A stretch of DNA of 64,000 nt from Oleidesulfovibrio sp047973035 (GCF_047973035.1 NZ_JBKEBF010000037.1:186001-250000); one strand, 5' to 3'. Positions 16,315 to 25,437 are shown, numbered from the stretch's first letter. The notes: generated by a model not told the origin, from the sequence alone. Program-made: numbers and translations.

Positions 16315-18072
16315 ATGAGCCACGCATCGCTTACCGCCAAATACAGGCCGCAAACCTTTGCCGACGTCGCAGGGCAGGAAACTGTTAAAGCCATCCTTTC
16401 ACGGGCGGCTGCCGAAAACAGGGTTGCGCCCGCATATCTTTTCAGCGGCACGCGCGGTGTCGGCAAAACCACCATTGCACGAATTTTTGCCAAGGCGCTT
16501 AACTGCGCAAACGGCCCCGCGTCAGAGCCTTGTAATCAGTGCGACCAATGCCGCAAGATTACGCAGGGCATGGCTGTGGACGTGGTGGAAATCGACGGCG
16601 CTTCCAACAGAGGCATTGATGATGCCAAACGCTTGAAAGAAGCCATCGGTTATGCGCCGATGGAAGGCCGTTACAAGGTTTTCATCATTGACGAAGCGCA
16701 CATGCTTACCCGCGAAGCATTCAACGCATTGCTGAAAACGCTGGAAGAGCCGCCCGCCAACGTGACCTTTGTCATGGCGACCACTGAGCCGCACAAATTT
16801 CCCGTAACCATTGTCAGCCGTTGTCAGCATTTTACATTCAAACGTCTTACGGAAGCCGGTCTTGCCGAGCATCTGGAACGCATTCTCGGCCGCGAAGGCA
16901 CCCAGTTTGAGCCGGAAGCCGTCAAGCTGATAGCCCGCAGAGCCGCAGGCAGCGTGCGTGACTCCATGTCACTGATGGGGCAGGTGCTGGCGCTCGGCAG
17001 CGAATCTCTGACCGTGGCCGACACGCGTGGTATTCTGGGGCTTGCAGGACAGGAACTTTTCTTCCGCGTTATGGACGCCGTAAAGCGGCAGGACTGTGTC
17101 GCGGTGTCATCCGTATTGCGTGACGTGCTGGATCAGGGGCTGGATCTGGGCTTTTTCCTGCGGGAACTGACAAGCGTGTGGCGTAACCTTTTCATGTTGC
17201 GTCAGGCTGGTGAAAGTGCGCTTGCCGTGCTCGACCTGCCCGAAGACGAAGCCAGAAAATGGTTGGAATGGGCTCCGCAGTTTGCGCTTTCGCATATTCA
17301 TGCCTGCTGGCAGATGACGCTGGAAGGGCAACGCAGAGTGCTGAACAGCCTTGAACCGGCCATGGCGCTGGAATTGCTGCTGCTGAACCTTGCCTTTATG
17401 CCGCGCCTGCTCGGTATGTCTCAGGCGTCACAGGTGGCCCCGCCGCCCAAAGCTGCGGACACAGATGCCGCAGCACCTAAAGCACCGGCAGCAGGTGCAG
17501 TGCAGCAAAACCCCTCTTCTGCTGCGGGAGCCGCACAGGTTCCCCCCGCAGGTACACACGGCCAGACAGTGCAGCAGCCTTCCGCTCCGCAGTCCATGCC
17601 GGATGATGCTCCGCACCCTGCGGATTCTCAGCCGGATACAGGGGACCATGCAGCAGCAGATGCGCCGTCTCCGCCGGAGGAAGCCCCGCCGGGGCAGCCT
17701 GAGCCGTCCGGCCCCGCCACGTGGGAGGGATTTGCACAGTTCTGCCAGCAGCAGAACGGGCAGGACGGCGTAAGTTTGCAGCTCCTGCGACAGATGAGCG
17801 GCGTATTCCGCGACGGCGTTTTGCATATTGCTCCCAAGTATCAGATGCAGTACGACCGTCTGGCCCATCCGGATATGATGACGGCTCTTAAGCCGCTTGC
17901 GCAGCGCTACTGGGGCAGCGACGAGGTTGAAGTCGGGCAGCCCACAGAGCAGCGGAAAGCGCTTAGCGACCTGCGCAAGGAAATTGATCAGCATCCGGCG
18001 GTACAGCGTTTGAAAGACGAGCTGGGTGCGCGCATTCTGGCTGTGAAATATTTAGAGAAAAACAATAAGTAA
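16315..18072 (+). CDS. dnaX: DNA polymerase III subunit gamma/tau
   Basis: 585 residues. The AAA+ clamp-loader module has Walker A GTRGVGKTT at 45-53, the zinc site C64-x8-C73-x2-C76-x2-C79 and Walker B with DEAH at 126-129, followed by the sensor 1 region ATTEPHKFP. Residues about 360-480 are a Pro/Ala/Gln-rich linker and the C-terminal domain resumes with WEGFAQF. The product loads the sliding clamp and joins polymerase cores. I see no A-rich slippery heptamer of the E. coli gamma-frameshift type in the linker, so probably only the tau form is made. It leads the dnaX-ybaB-recR operon. Confidence 0.96.
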   Translation: MSHASLTAKYRPQTFADVAGQETVKAILSRAAAENRVAPAYLFSGTRGVGKTTIARIFAKALNCANGPASEPCNQCDQCRKITQGMAVDVVEIDGASNRGIDDAKRLKEAIGYAPMEGRYKVFIIDEAHMLTREAFNALLKTLEEPPANVTFVMATTEPHKFPVTIVSRCQHFTFKRLTEAGLAEHLERILGREGTQFEPEAVKLIARRAAGSVRDSMSLMGQVLALGSESLTVADTRGILGLAGQELFFRVMDAVKRQDCVAVSSVLRDVLDQGLDLGFFLRELTSVWRNLFMLRQAGESALAVLDLPEDEARKWLEWAPQFALSHIHACWQMTLEGQRRVLNSLEPAMALELLLLNLAFMPRLLGMSQASQVAPPPKAADTDAAAPKAPAAGAVQQNPSSAAGAAQVPPAGTHGQTVQQPSAPQSMPDDAPHPADSQPDTGDHAAADAPSPPEEAPPGQPEPSGPATWEGFAQFCQQQNGQDGVSLQLLRQMSGVFRDGVLHIAPKYQMQYDRLAHPDMMTALKPLAQRYWGSDEVEVGQPTEQRKALSDLRKEIDQHPAVQRLKDELGARILAVKYLEKNNK

Positions 18073-18122
18073 TTGTCGCATAAGGCTACGCCACATAAGC
18101 GACATTGTCGGAGGATATCACT

Positions 18123-18434
18123 ATGAGAGGCATGCAGGATATGCTGCGCCAGGCGCAGATTATGCAGAAAAAAATGACCGAACTGCAGGAACAGCTGGGG
18201 GAACGCACTGTGGAAGCCACCGCTGGCGGCGGTATGGTGACCGTGGTTGTAAGCGGTAAGCAGGACCTTAAGTCCATCAAAATCGATCCCGCCGCAGTTG
18301 ACCCTGAAGACGTGGAAATGCTGCAGGACCTCGTACTGGCAGCCATCAATGAAGGTGTCCGCCTTTCTAAAGATATGGTGGAAAAAGAAATGGCTGCCCT
18401 TACCGGCGGCATTAAAATTCCGGGCATGATGTAG
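18123..18434 (+). CDS. YbaB/EbfC nucleoid-associated protein
   Basis: 103 residues from ATG 18123, with GGAGG eight bases upstream. Typical features: an N-terminal amphipathic helix MQDMLRQAQIMQKKM, then the strand GGGMVTVVVSGKQDL and the helix MLQDLVLAAINEGVR, ending in an M/G-rich tail GIKIPGMM. Proteins of this family bind DNA as dimers and influence nucleoid structure. It lies between dnaX and recR as in many bacteria, with gaps of 50 and 4 bases. Confidence 0.95.
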   Translation: MRGMQDMLRQAQIMQKKMTELQEQLGERTVEATAGGGMVTVVVSGKQDLKSIKIDPAAVDPEDVEMLQDLVLAAINEGVRLSKDMVEKEMAALTGGIKIPGMM

Positions 18435-18438
18435 CACT

Positions 18439-19050
18439 GTGTCTGCACAACGTTTGCCCGAACCGCTTAAGCTGCTTGTGGACCGGCTGGCAAAATTGCC
18501 GGGTCTTGGCCCCAAGTCTGCATTGCGCATGGCCATGACATTGCTCAAGTGGCCGGAAAGCGAAACCCGCGGCCTTGGCACTGCCATTGCCGGGCTTCGT
18601 GATAATCTGCACCTGTGCCATCGGTGCGGCTCGCTGACGGACGTTGACCCCTGCAGCATCTGTACGGATGCCTCGCGCAGTCGTGAAACGCTGTGCCTTG
18701 TCTCGGAGTGGGACAGCCTGCTGGTTATCGAAGACGGCGGCTTCTACAAGGGGCAGTTTATGATTCTGGGCGGGTTGCTGGCACCGCTGGATAACGTGAA
18801 TCCGGAAACACTGGAGCTGGAGCGGCTGCGCCGCAGACTGGCAGAAGGCGAAATCCGTGAGATTATTCTGGGGCTGGGTACCACGCTGGAAGCGGAAAAC
18901 ACCGCATCCTACATACGCAGCATGATTCAGCGCGATTTTCCGGACATTCGTGTAACACGCCTCGCTCAGGGAATTCCCCTTGGCAGCGAAGTGAAGTTTA
19001 TCGATAAGGAAACGTTGCGCCAGTCGCTGCAGTATCGTCAGGATCTGTAA
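18439..19050 (+). CDS. recR: Recombination mediator protein RecR
   Basis: 203 residues; GTG 18439 starts four bases after the ybaB stop and gives the usual RecR length. A helix-hairpin-helix (LPGLGPKSALRMA) near 20 is followed by the C4 zinc finger C60-x2-C63-x8-C72-x2-C75 and the Toprim domain (CLVSEWDSLLVIEDGG; a GLGTTLEAENTA stretch near 145). RecR forms a clamp-like ring that works with RecO and RecF in loading RecA at gaps. The dnaX-ybaB-recR arrangement supports the call strongly. A terminator follows at once. Confidence 0.96.
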   Translation: MSAQRLPEPLKLLVDRLAKLPGLGPKSALRMAMTLLKWPESETRGLGTAIAGLRDNLHLCHRCGSLTDVDPCSICTDASRSRETLCLVSEWDSLLVIEDGGFYKGQFMILGGLLAPLDNVNPETLELERLRRRLAEGEIREIILGLGTTLEAENTASYIRSMIQRDFPDIRVTRLAQGIPLGSEVKFIDKETLRQSLQYRQDL

Positions 19051-19072
19051 CAAGCATTTATGTAGAGTGAAT

Positions 19073-19101
19073 AAAGGGATGCCTTGTGCATCCCTTTTTT
19101 T
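19073..19101 (+). terminator. Terminator of the dnaX-ybaB-recR operon
   Basis: AAAGGGATGC (19073-19082) pairs with GCATCCCTTT (19088-19097), loop CTTGT, then a T run. Confidence 0.92.
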
Positions 19102-19333
19102 GTGGCTGATGAGGCTGCCTGACGTGTTTGCCCAATGGGGTTGGCCAATAGGATCGGTTAACAAAACGCTTCGCGCCCTTGGGGGGGCTTTTCTATGGAG
19201 GGTTTGTCGGGGTGATATACAAGATAAAGGGGTAAACGGAGGGCTTGGGGTCTTGTCCGGCAGTTTTATGAAGGCGGTGAAGCACTTCCTCGGGCAGTAC
19301 AGCTTTCGTTATGCTTAAGCGTAGGTTGCCGCT

Positions 19334-20014
19334 TTGTTCAAAAAACTCTATTTGTCTGTAATGCAACAAGATACAGAACATAATACTCTTCAGGCGCTTG
19401 AACGTGGACTGCCGCTTGCCGGAGTACGAGTGCTTGAAATCGGCTGCGGGGATGGCAGGGTTACGGCGCAGTATGCCCACCTGCCTGCAAGCATCACGTG
19501 CGTGGAACCCGAATCAGCACCTCTGCTGAAGGCCCGTAACGTGCTGTCTCAAGCCCGTTTTGCCTGCTGCTCGGGTATGGAGCTGCCTTTTGCCGCAGAT
19601 AGCTTTGATGTGGTTCTCTACACGCTTTCGCTGCATCACCATCCTGATTCCGAAAAAGCGCTGGAACAGGCCGCTGCCTGCCTCTGCTCCGGCGGGCTGA
19701 TCGGCGTGCTTGAGCCTTGTTCTCATAGCCATATTCAGGAGTTCTGCTCCATTGTGCGCAACGAAAACATCGACCTGCATGTTGTGGAGGCTGTTTTGGG
19801 GCGCACCGACTACTCTGTTGCCGCCCGATTTGAATTTGATACGCGCTGGGTCTTTGATGATTTTGTCGAGTTGCGTGATACGACGCTGAACCATTACGGC
19901 AAGCCGCATACGCCGCAGATAGAAGCAGCCATGCGGGACTATCTGCGCGACCATGCAGATGATACGCCGCTGGTACTGCGTGATACTTTGCGCTTGACCT
20001 GCCTGCGGGTGTAG
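19334..20014 (+). CDS. Class I SAM-dependent methyltransferase
   Basis: About 226 residues if translation starts at TTG 19334; an ATG at 19361 would shorten it by nine. Neither start has a strong ribosome site, so the N-terminus is uncertain. The Rossmann motifs are clear: VRVLEIGCGDGRVT (motif I), the acidic end of strand 2 in ITCVEPES, ELPFAADSFDVVLYTLSLHHH (motifs IV/V) and a C-terminal GGLIGVLEP. It belongs with the Methyltransf_11/25 group. The substrate cannot be read from the sequence. It stands alone between recR and a convergent ABC ATPase gene. Confidence 0.8.
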   Translation: MFKKLYLSVMQQDTEHNTLQALERGLPLAGVRVLEIGCGDGRVTAQYAHLPASITCVEPESAPLLKARNVLSQARFACCSGMELPFAADSFDVVLYTLSLHHHPDSEKALEQAAACLCSGGLIGVLEPCSHSHIQEFCSIVRNENIDLHVVEAVLGRTDYSVAARFEFDTRWVFDDFVELRDTTLNHYGKPHTPQIEAAMRDYLRDHADDTPLVLRDTLRLTCLRV

Positions 20015-20339
20015 ACGGTAAGTAGCCGCTGCTGATTCGTAGCCAGATGCTAGCTAAGGCTTGCGGGTTCGGTAAAAAAGCAGATGGTACCGCATGAAGT
20101 GCGGCATAGGCGTGGGCAGGATTTCCAGTACCGCTTTTGGGGAGCGTGCTTCGATTATGCTTCCTCTGCGGTTTGATGTGAAAGAATTTGAGGCCGTAGG
20201 CATCTTGTACAAGTAGCCTCTGCATACGACTAAAGACTTACATAAGTGCGTGCTGAGACAAGTGCACTGATCGAATGAATGCAAGTGAATACAGGAGGCT
20301 CGAAGAATGAGGCAGGCATCGCTGAATGCTTGAATCAGG
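20015..20339. other. Intergenic stretch, possible coding remnant
   Basis: No assured gene. A 40-codon reading frame on the plus strand at 20094-20216 (starting MKCGIGVGRISS and ending VGILYK) looks protein-like in composition but has no ribosome site and no recognised family; it may be the remnant of a C-terminus. No terminator is obvious. Confidence 0.35.
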
Positions 20340-21311
20340 CTAAGTGTACAGGTGGCAGCGCACCTGATGCTGATCGGAAATCGGTACGGCTTCGGGGATG
20401 TGTTCGCGGCATTGCGGCATTACGTGCGGACACCGCGGGTGAAAATGGCAACCGGCAGGCGGTGCGAGCGGACTTGGCGGTTCTCCGCCAAGGTGCGGAT
20501 GTCCTTTGCGTGCTCCGGGAACGGGGACAGGCAAAGAGTCCAGCAGGGCTTTGGTGTATGGATGCTTCGGGCTTTCATACAACATGTCGCGGGGGGCTAC
20601 TTCTACAATCCGGCCAAGGTACATGACGGCGACCCGATGGCAGAGATGCCGCACCACGCCTAAATCGTGCGAAATGAAGAGGATGCTCAGCCCGAGATCG
20701 TGCCGTAATCCTACCAGCAGGTTCAAGACCTGAGCCTGCACCGAGACATCCAGTGCGGAGACAGGTTCGTCGCAGATAAGCAGGCTTGCATCCGGTGCCA
20801 GTGCCCGCGCAATGGCGATTCGCTGACGTTGCCCGCCGGAAAATTCATGCGGATAGCGGTTGTAATGTTCCGGCGCAAGCCCCACCATGTTCAGCAGCTC
20901 TTCCACCCGTTTCACCCGTTTGTCGCGGGGCATTCCCTGCACTTCAAGCGATTCGCCTATGCTGCGGCCTATACGCATACGCGGGTTGAGCGACGAAAAC
21001 GGGTCCTGAAAAATCATCTGTACACTGCGCGGCATATGCACGTGTGCGCCACTTTCATGGTGCACAGGCTCGCCGTCTAGCAGAATGCGTCCGGAAGAAG
21101 GCGGCAGCAATCCTGCCACCATGCGCGCAAGCGTGCTTTTGCCACATCCGCTTTCGCCCACAAGCCCAAGCGTTTCCCCGTGCTCAAGGTGCAGAGACAC
21201 GGCGTCAACAGCCTGCACTGTGCTGGCGGACGTATCAAGCAGCCGCTGTTTCAGTTTGAAGCTGCGGGATACGTTTTCCAGTTGCAGATGCGGCTTGGCG
21301 GATGCTGTCAT
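20340..21311 (-). CDS. Oligopeptide/dipeptide ABC transporter ATP-binding protein (OppF/DppF-like)
   Basis: 323 residues. ABC signature elements in order: Walker A GESGCGKST near 54, Q-loop IFQDPFSSLNPR near 103, signature FSGGQRQRIAIARAL near 158, Walker B LLICDEPVSALD near 181 and the switch histidine in LFISHDLG near 212. The C-terminal oligopeptide-transporter extension is present, with HPYTKALLDSLPVP and a cysteine motif (GCHFHPRC, then CPHVMPQC) that binds an Fe-S cluster or metal in this subfamily. The gene energises peptide or nickel import normally with a DppD partner, two permeases and a binding protein; none is adjacent here, so it is an orphan in this window. It follows cobT by 95 bases. 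Confidence 0.88.
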   Translation of the reverse strand: MTASAKPHLQLENVSRSFKLKQRLLDTSASTVQAVDAVSLHLEHGETLGLVGESGCGKSTLARMVAGLLPPSSGRILLDGEPVHHESGAHVHMPRSVQMIFQDPFSSLNPRMRIGRSIGESLEVQGMPRDKRVKRVEELLNMVGLAPEHYNRYPHEFSGGQRQRIAIARALAPDASLLICDEPVSALDVSVQAQVLNLLVGLRHDLGLSILFISHDLGVVRHLCHRVAVMYLGRIVEVAPRDMLYESPKHPYTKALLDSLPVPVPGARKGHPHLGGEPPSPLAPPAGCHFHPRCPHVMPQCREHIPEAVPISDQHQVRCHLYT

Positions 21312-21406
21312 AGGCTTGTCGTTGTGTAGCGGCGCGGGCCGGTTGCTGTTCGGGTGCCGCTGCCTGCCGTATGTGGTGCGGCATGCAGCGGCATGCGGAT
21401 AGTATG

Positions 21407-22483
21407 CTAGACGATTTCGCTACCGGCAACTCCGGCGGTGGAAAACGTGGCCATGTCGTTAAAAATTGCAGCCGCAGAGCGGAGCAGGAACAATGTAAGC
21501 GCTGCGCCGGTACCTTCGCCAAGGCGTAAGCCAAGATCGTGCAAAGGTTTAATGCCTAGCATTTTCAGCGCGGCTTTGTGGCCTGTTTCTGCCGATGCAT
21601 GGCTGAAAAAGCTGTAATCAGCAACGGCAGGGCAGAGCTTCCATGCGGCAACCCACGCGGCGGTAGAAATAAAACCGTCTACCAGCACTGCCATGCGATA
21701 GTAGGCACCGCCCAGAATAAGACCCGTCAGCGTGGCAATTTCGTATCCGCCCAGCGCGGCAAGAATATCCAGAGTATCGCCGGAATCTACAGCCTTGCTG
21801 TTGACGGCAAGACCGGTACGGATAATATCAGTTTTACGCACAACGCCTTCGGGGGTGATTCCTGCGCCGGGTCCGGTGATGTCGGCAGGGTCGATACCAA
21901 GATATGCGCAATACAACGCTGTGGACGGGGTTGTGTTTGAAATGCCCATTTCTCCCGTTCCCACAGTGCGGCAGCCGGATTCATGTGCCATGCGGGCAAG
22001 GTCGATGCCCAGCATGACGGCCTGTTCGCAATGTTCACGGCTCATGGCGGGGCCTTTTGCCAGATTGGCGGTGCCTGCGCCGATTTTGCGCTGGATAAGC
22101 CGCGGGTGTTCAGGATATGCACCGCCGCAGCTGCCTGCGTCCACCACAAATTGTTCGCAGCCTACAGTGTTGCATAACACATTGATACCGGCCCCGTTGT
22201 TCAGAAAATTCATTACCATCTGGCGGGTGACTTCCTGCGGAAACGGGCTTACGCCTTCCAGGGAAACGCCGTGATCACCGGCAACAGTGTAAATGCGGGC
22301 CGGATCAGCAGCCAGAGGGCGGTTGCCGCCTTGAATACAGTAAAGGCGCATGGCCAGCTCTTCCAGCCTGCCAAGACTGCCCAAAGGCTTGGTCAGATCA
22401 TCCAGATGGGCCTGTGCGGCAGGCTCAAGGCTTATATCAACGGGCTGTATACTCTTGATTATATCGTGCAGCGGGTGCAGCAT
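21407..22483 (-). CDS. cobT: Nicotinate-nucleotide:dimethylbenzimidazole phosphoribosyltransferase
   Basis: 358 residues from ATG 22483, with AAAAGGAG upstream; the longer frame to 22555 has no ribosome site and runs into the divergent gene. CobT hallmarks: DLTKPLGSLGRLEELA near 30, VVAGDHGV-type stretch (YTVAGDHGVS) near 68, GEMGISNTTPSTAL near 175, and the catalytic loop LRLGEGTGAALTLF near 315 with the glutamate that acts as base. It attaches ribose phosphate to 5,6-dimethylbenzimidazole in assembling the lower ligand of cobamides, fitting the high cobamide demand of these bacteria. No other cobalamin genes are near, and I see no cobalamin riboswitch upstream. Confidence 0.94.
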   Translation of the reverse strand: MLHPLHDIIKSIQPVDISLEPAAQAHLDDLTKPLGSLGRLEELAMRLYCIQGGNRPLAADPARIYTVAGDHGVSLEGVSPFPQEVTRQMVMNFLNNGAGINVLCNTVGCEQFVVDAGSCGGAYPEHPRLIQRKIGAGTANLAKGPAMSREHCEQAVMLGIDLARMAHESGCRTVGTGEMGISNTTPSTALYCAYLGIDPADITGPGAGITPEGVVRKTDIIRTGLAVNSKAVDSGDTLDILAALGGYEIATLTGLILGGAYYRMAVLVDGFISTAAWVAAWKLCPAVADYSFFSHASAETGHKAALKMLGIKPLHDLGLRLGEGTGAALTLFLLRSAAAIFNDMATFSTAGVAGSEIV

Positions 22484-22573
22484 GGAGACTCCTTTTCGAA
22501 TCAGGCAAAGTACAACCGGCATGGTGAAATGGCAATACCGCGCTTGCGCGGACATTCAAAGGTGGCAGATACT

Positions 22574-24001
22574 ATGAGCATATGCGATACTCCGGCAAAA
22601 ACAACAAGATGTACACGACTTGCCTCGTTGCGCGTTCATATTGCAGAAGCACCGGCAGCATATCTTTGCGTTTTCATGCTGTGCTTCAGCCTTCTGGCGG
22701 CAGCATCTCCCGCCCGTGCCGGACACGGAGCCATGCCGGACTCTCCCCGCATCACGCCTGTAGTGCGGGCCGTGCATAAGGTTGCCCCTGCGGTAGTAAA
22801 TATTACTACCGCACGTATGGTTGAAGGCTCCAACCCCTTCGGCCCTTTTGCAGAGTCTCCGCTGTTTCGTGAAATGTTTCGGGTTCCGGGGCGTCAGCAG
22901 CGCATGCAGCGGCACAGCCTTGGGTCCGGCGTCATCATTGACGGGCAGAAAGGGCTTGTGCTGACCAATGCGCACGTCATTGCCGGAGCAAGCAGCATCC
23001 GCACGCACCTGCTGGACGGCAGAACATTCGAGGCGGAACTGCTGGGCGCAGCACCGGATTTTGATATTGCGGTACTGCGCATCCATGACGCAAAGGCATT
23101 ACCCTCTGTGCCTATGGCTGATTCTTCAGATATCATGCCGGGCGAGACCGTTGTTGCCATCGGCAATCCCTTCGGATTTAAACATACGGTAACCACCGGT
23201 GTGGTCTCGGCCCTGCAACGCTCCATACGCACGCAGCAGGGCACCTTTACCGATCTTATCCAGACCGATGCAGCCATTAACCCGGGCAACAGCGGGGGCC
23301 CGCTGATCAATATTCTGGGCGAACTCATCGGCATAAATACCGCCATTCAGGCCAACGCGGAAGGAATCGGATTCAGCATTCCGGTGAATAAAGCCCGCAG
23401 GGTGGTGCAGGATTTGCTCAGCAAGGGGCGCGTCAGCCCTGTATGGCTCGGGCTGGAAGGGCAGGACCTTGACCAGCGCACAGCCGCATGGCTGGGGCTG
23501 AACAATACAAGCGGCATTCTGGTGACAGCGGTATATCAGGGCTCGCCGGCGGAGAAGGCAGGCTTGCAGGCAGGAGACGTTATTCAGCAGATTGAGTCAG
23601 ACGCTGTGACGGATAAGGACCATTATCTGCAACTACTGCGAAACCATACCCGCGGTCGCCCGTTGAGGCTGCTGATATTCAGACAGGGTGACCGCATGGA
23701 AATGTCTGCCACACCTGCGGTATTTCCTGTGCGTGACGCTTTGGTCATGGCAACCCGCAAATGGGGCATGGCCATGCGCGATGTAAGGGGGCAGGGCGTT
23801 ATGGTGGAGAGTGTACAGGAAGGCAGCCCCGCAGCACGTCTGGGACTACGTGCAGGTGATCTGATATTGCAGGTAGGAGGCATGCGGACGGACTCTTTGC
23901 AGGCATTTGCCGAAACGTTTATCCGGTACCGTTTGTCGGGCGCAGTTATCATGGTTGCAGCCCGAGATGGGCGTGCTGCCTATGTGCGCATGATTATGTA
24001 G
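22574..24001 (+). CDS. HtrA/DegQ-type periplasmic serine protease
   Basis: 475 residues from ATG 22574, with AAAGGTGG ten bases upstream. A long N-terminal signal (hydrophobic 29-45, cut probably after ARA-G near 49) sends it to the periplasm. The catalytic triad is H134 in LTNAHVIAG, D164 in DFDIAVLRI and S240 in GNSGGP. Two PDZ domains follow, about 265-370 (GSPAEKAGLQAGD) and 385-470 (GSPAARLGLRAGD). It degrades or refolds damaged envelope proteins. It is divergent from cobT with 90 bases between starts. The gene name degP or degQ cannot be decided without a tree. Confidence 0.93.
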   Translation: MSICDTPAKTTRCTRLASLRVHIAEAPAAYLCVFMLCFSLLAAASPARAGHGAMPDSPRITPVVRAVHKVAPAVVNITTARMVEGSNPFGPFAESPLFREMFRVPGRQQRMQRHSLGSGVIIDGQKGLVLTNAHVIAGASSIRTHLLDGRTFEAELLGAAPDFDIAVLRIHDAKALPSVPMADSSDIMPGETVVAIGNPFGFKHTVTTGVVSALQRSIRTQQGTFTDLIQTDAAINPGNSGGPLINILGELIGINTAIQANAEGIGFSIPVNKARRVVQDLLSKGRVSPVWLGLEGQDLDQRTAAWLGLNNTSGILVTAVYQGSPAEKAGLQAGDVIQQIESDAVTDKDHYLQLLRNHTRGRPLRLLIFRQGDRMEMSATPAVFPVRDALVMATRKWGMAMRDVRGQGVMVESVQEGSPAARLGLRAGDLILQVGGMRTDSLQAFAETFIRYRLSGAVIMVAARDGRAAYVRMIM

Positions 24002-24193
24002 TTTTTTTGATTGATTATAATATTTTTTGCCCTGCTTTGCTGAGAATGCACCTCAAGTCTTGACACCGTATGGGGGGAAAGCTATCTGCACTGCAATGGT
24101 TAGCTGCCATAAGTCCGCGCTTCGCGGCTTTACGCGGCGCGGTTTATAAATCGTACGGGGCACTGCCCCAATAAAAACGCCTGGAGGATTACC

Positions 24194-24382
24194 ATGGGTT
24201 GGAATGTAACTGTTGATCACGACAAGTGTACCGGCGACGGCGAATGCGTAGACGTATGCCCCGTAGAAGTTTACGAACTTCAGGACGGCAAAGCTGCTGT
24301 TGTTAACGAAGAAGAATGCCTCGGTTGCGAATCCTGCGTGGAAGTTTGCGAAACCGACGCAATCACCATCGAAGAAGTGTAA
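24194..24382 (+). CDS. Ferredoxin with an Asp-ligand cluster site (Fd III type)
   Basis: 62 residues, no signal peptide, strongly acidic. Cluster site 1 reads C12-T-G-D15-G-E-C18-x3-C22-P: the second cysteine of the usual CxxCxxC is aspartate. Cluster site 2 is complete, C42-x2-C45-x2-C48-x3-C52. In Desulfovibrio africanus ferredoxin III the same Asp gives a [3Fe-4S] cluster that can take up a fourth metal. So this is probably an 7Fe/8Fe interconverting ferredoxin serving low-potential electron transfer in the cytoplasm. It is monocistronic, with TGGAGG upstream and its own terminator, as expected for an abundant protein. Confidence 0.93.
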   Translation: MGWNVTVDHDKCTGDGECVDVCPVEVYELQDGKAAVVNEEECLGCESCVEVCETDAITIEEV

Positions 24383-24413
24383 GCTCGCTTTTTTTTCGCT
24401 AGCGTACGCTACG

Positions 24414-24458
24414 TGCTGCCGGACGACAGGATTCCTGTTGTCCGGTCAGCATTTTTTT
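24414..24458 (+). terminator. Terminator after the ferredoxin gene
   Basis: A long imperfect stem (24414-24431 with 24434-24451, loop ATT region) followed by seven to eight T. Confidence 0.88.
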
Positions 24459-24763
24459 AACAGGATATTCCCCGCATCCTGTATTATTCCGCACACGTAG
24501 TCCGGCGTGGCGGAAGCAGAACAACTCCGGCCTGCATCGTTCGCCGGTTCCGTTTCGGGCCATAAAAACGCCCATTTCCGTAACGGAATCGCCATGATTG
24601 GACCGTCATGCACTGGACAGGCCCGACCGCGGTGATTACCTGACTTCCCGACCGACCAGAAAAACCGGCCTCTCCGCCGAAGTAAAGCAATCGCATGCTG
24701 CTGTTTGAAACGGCGCGTGTCTGTTTTGTTACGCGGACCGGGGCGGCGAGGAGCAGAACTAGA

Positions 24764-25435
24764 ATGACGCAGGATTTTTCCGAAATTTTTGCCAGATACG
24801 AAGCGCTTGTGGCCGAAGTAGATACGGTCTTCAAGCGTGTGCAGGAAACGCATCCCGAGTGTGTGACCTGTGAAAAGGGCTGTAGCGACTGTTGCTACGC
24901 GCTGTTTGACCTGACGCTGGTTGAGGCCATGTACCTTAACCATCAGTTTGCAACTAAGTACGGCTTCGGGCCGGAAAGGTCTGCTCTGGTTGATCGCGCG
25001 GGTGAGGTGGACCGTCAGCTTGTAAAGCTGAAACGTCAGGCTCATCGCGACGTGCAGAATGGCCGTGATGCACAGGACATTCTGGAAGAAATGGCCCGCC
25101 AGCGCTTGCGGTGTCCGCTGCTGGGTGAATCCGATACTTGCGAACTGTACCAGTATCGGCCCATTACATGCCGCCTGTACGGCATCCCCACCGCCATCGG
25201 CGGCAAAGCCCATACCTGTGGCAAGTCGGCGTTTGAAGCCGGCAAGCCATACCCCACTGTGAATATCGACAGAATTCACGAACGCCTTGCAGAAATGAGC
25301 CTTGAAATCCGCGATGCTGTAAATTCGCGTTTCAAAGAGTTGCATACGGTACTGGTGCCGGTATCCATGGCGCTGCTTACCAAGTATGATAATGACTATC
25401 TTGGTATCGGCGCACCCAAGAAGGAAGGTCGTTAA
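24764..25435 (+). CDS. YkgJ-family metal/Fe-S cysteine-cluster protein
   Basis: 223 residues from ATG 24764, with GAGGAG ten bases upstream. The YkgJ (UPF0153) cysteine pattern is clear: C-x2-C-x3-C-x2-CC in ECVTCEKGCSDCCYA near residue 35, then RCPLLGESDTCELYQYRPITCRLYG near 120, and CGKS near 155. Such proteins bind zinc or an iron-sulfur cluster; some act as metal chaperones or oxidoreductase-like enzymes, but the reaction is not established. It is the first of three tightly packed genes (gap of 2 bases to the next). The context does not name a pathway. Confidence 0.85.
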   Translation: MTQDFSEIFARYEALVAEVDTVFKRVQETHPECVTCEKGCSDCCYALFDLTLVEAMYLNHQFATKYGFGPERSALVDRAGEVDRQLVKLKRQAHRDVQNGRDAQDILEEMARQRLRCPLLGESDTCELYQYRPITCRLYGIPTAIGGKAHTCGKSAFEAGKPYPTVNIDRIHERLAEMSLEIRDAVNSRFKELHTVLVPVSMALLTKYDNDYLGIGAPKKEGR

Positions 25436-25437
25436 CA

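Noticed and set aside
16315..18072. Programmed frameshift for a gamma form of DnaX
   Set aside because: No A-AAA-AAG-like heptamer with stem was seen in the linker region.
20094..20216. Small protein gene on the plus strand
   Set aside because: Protein-like composition but no ribosome site and no family; kept only as a low-interest finding.
22271..22573. Longer N-terminus for the HtrA-type protease
   Set aside because: The extra 101 codons lie antisense in the 5' end of cobT and show no signal peptide; ATG 22574 has a ribosome site and a normal signal follows.
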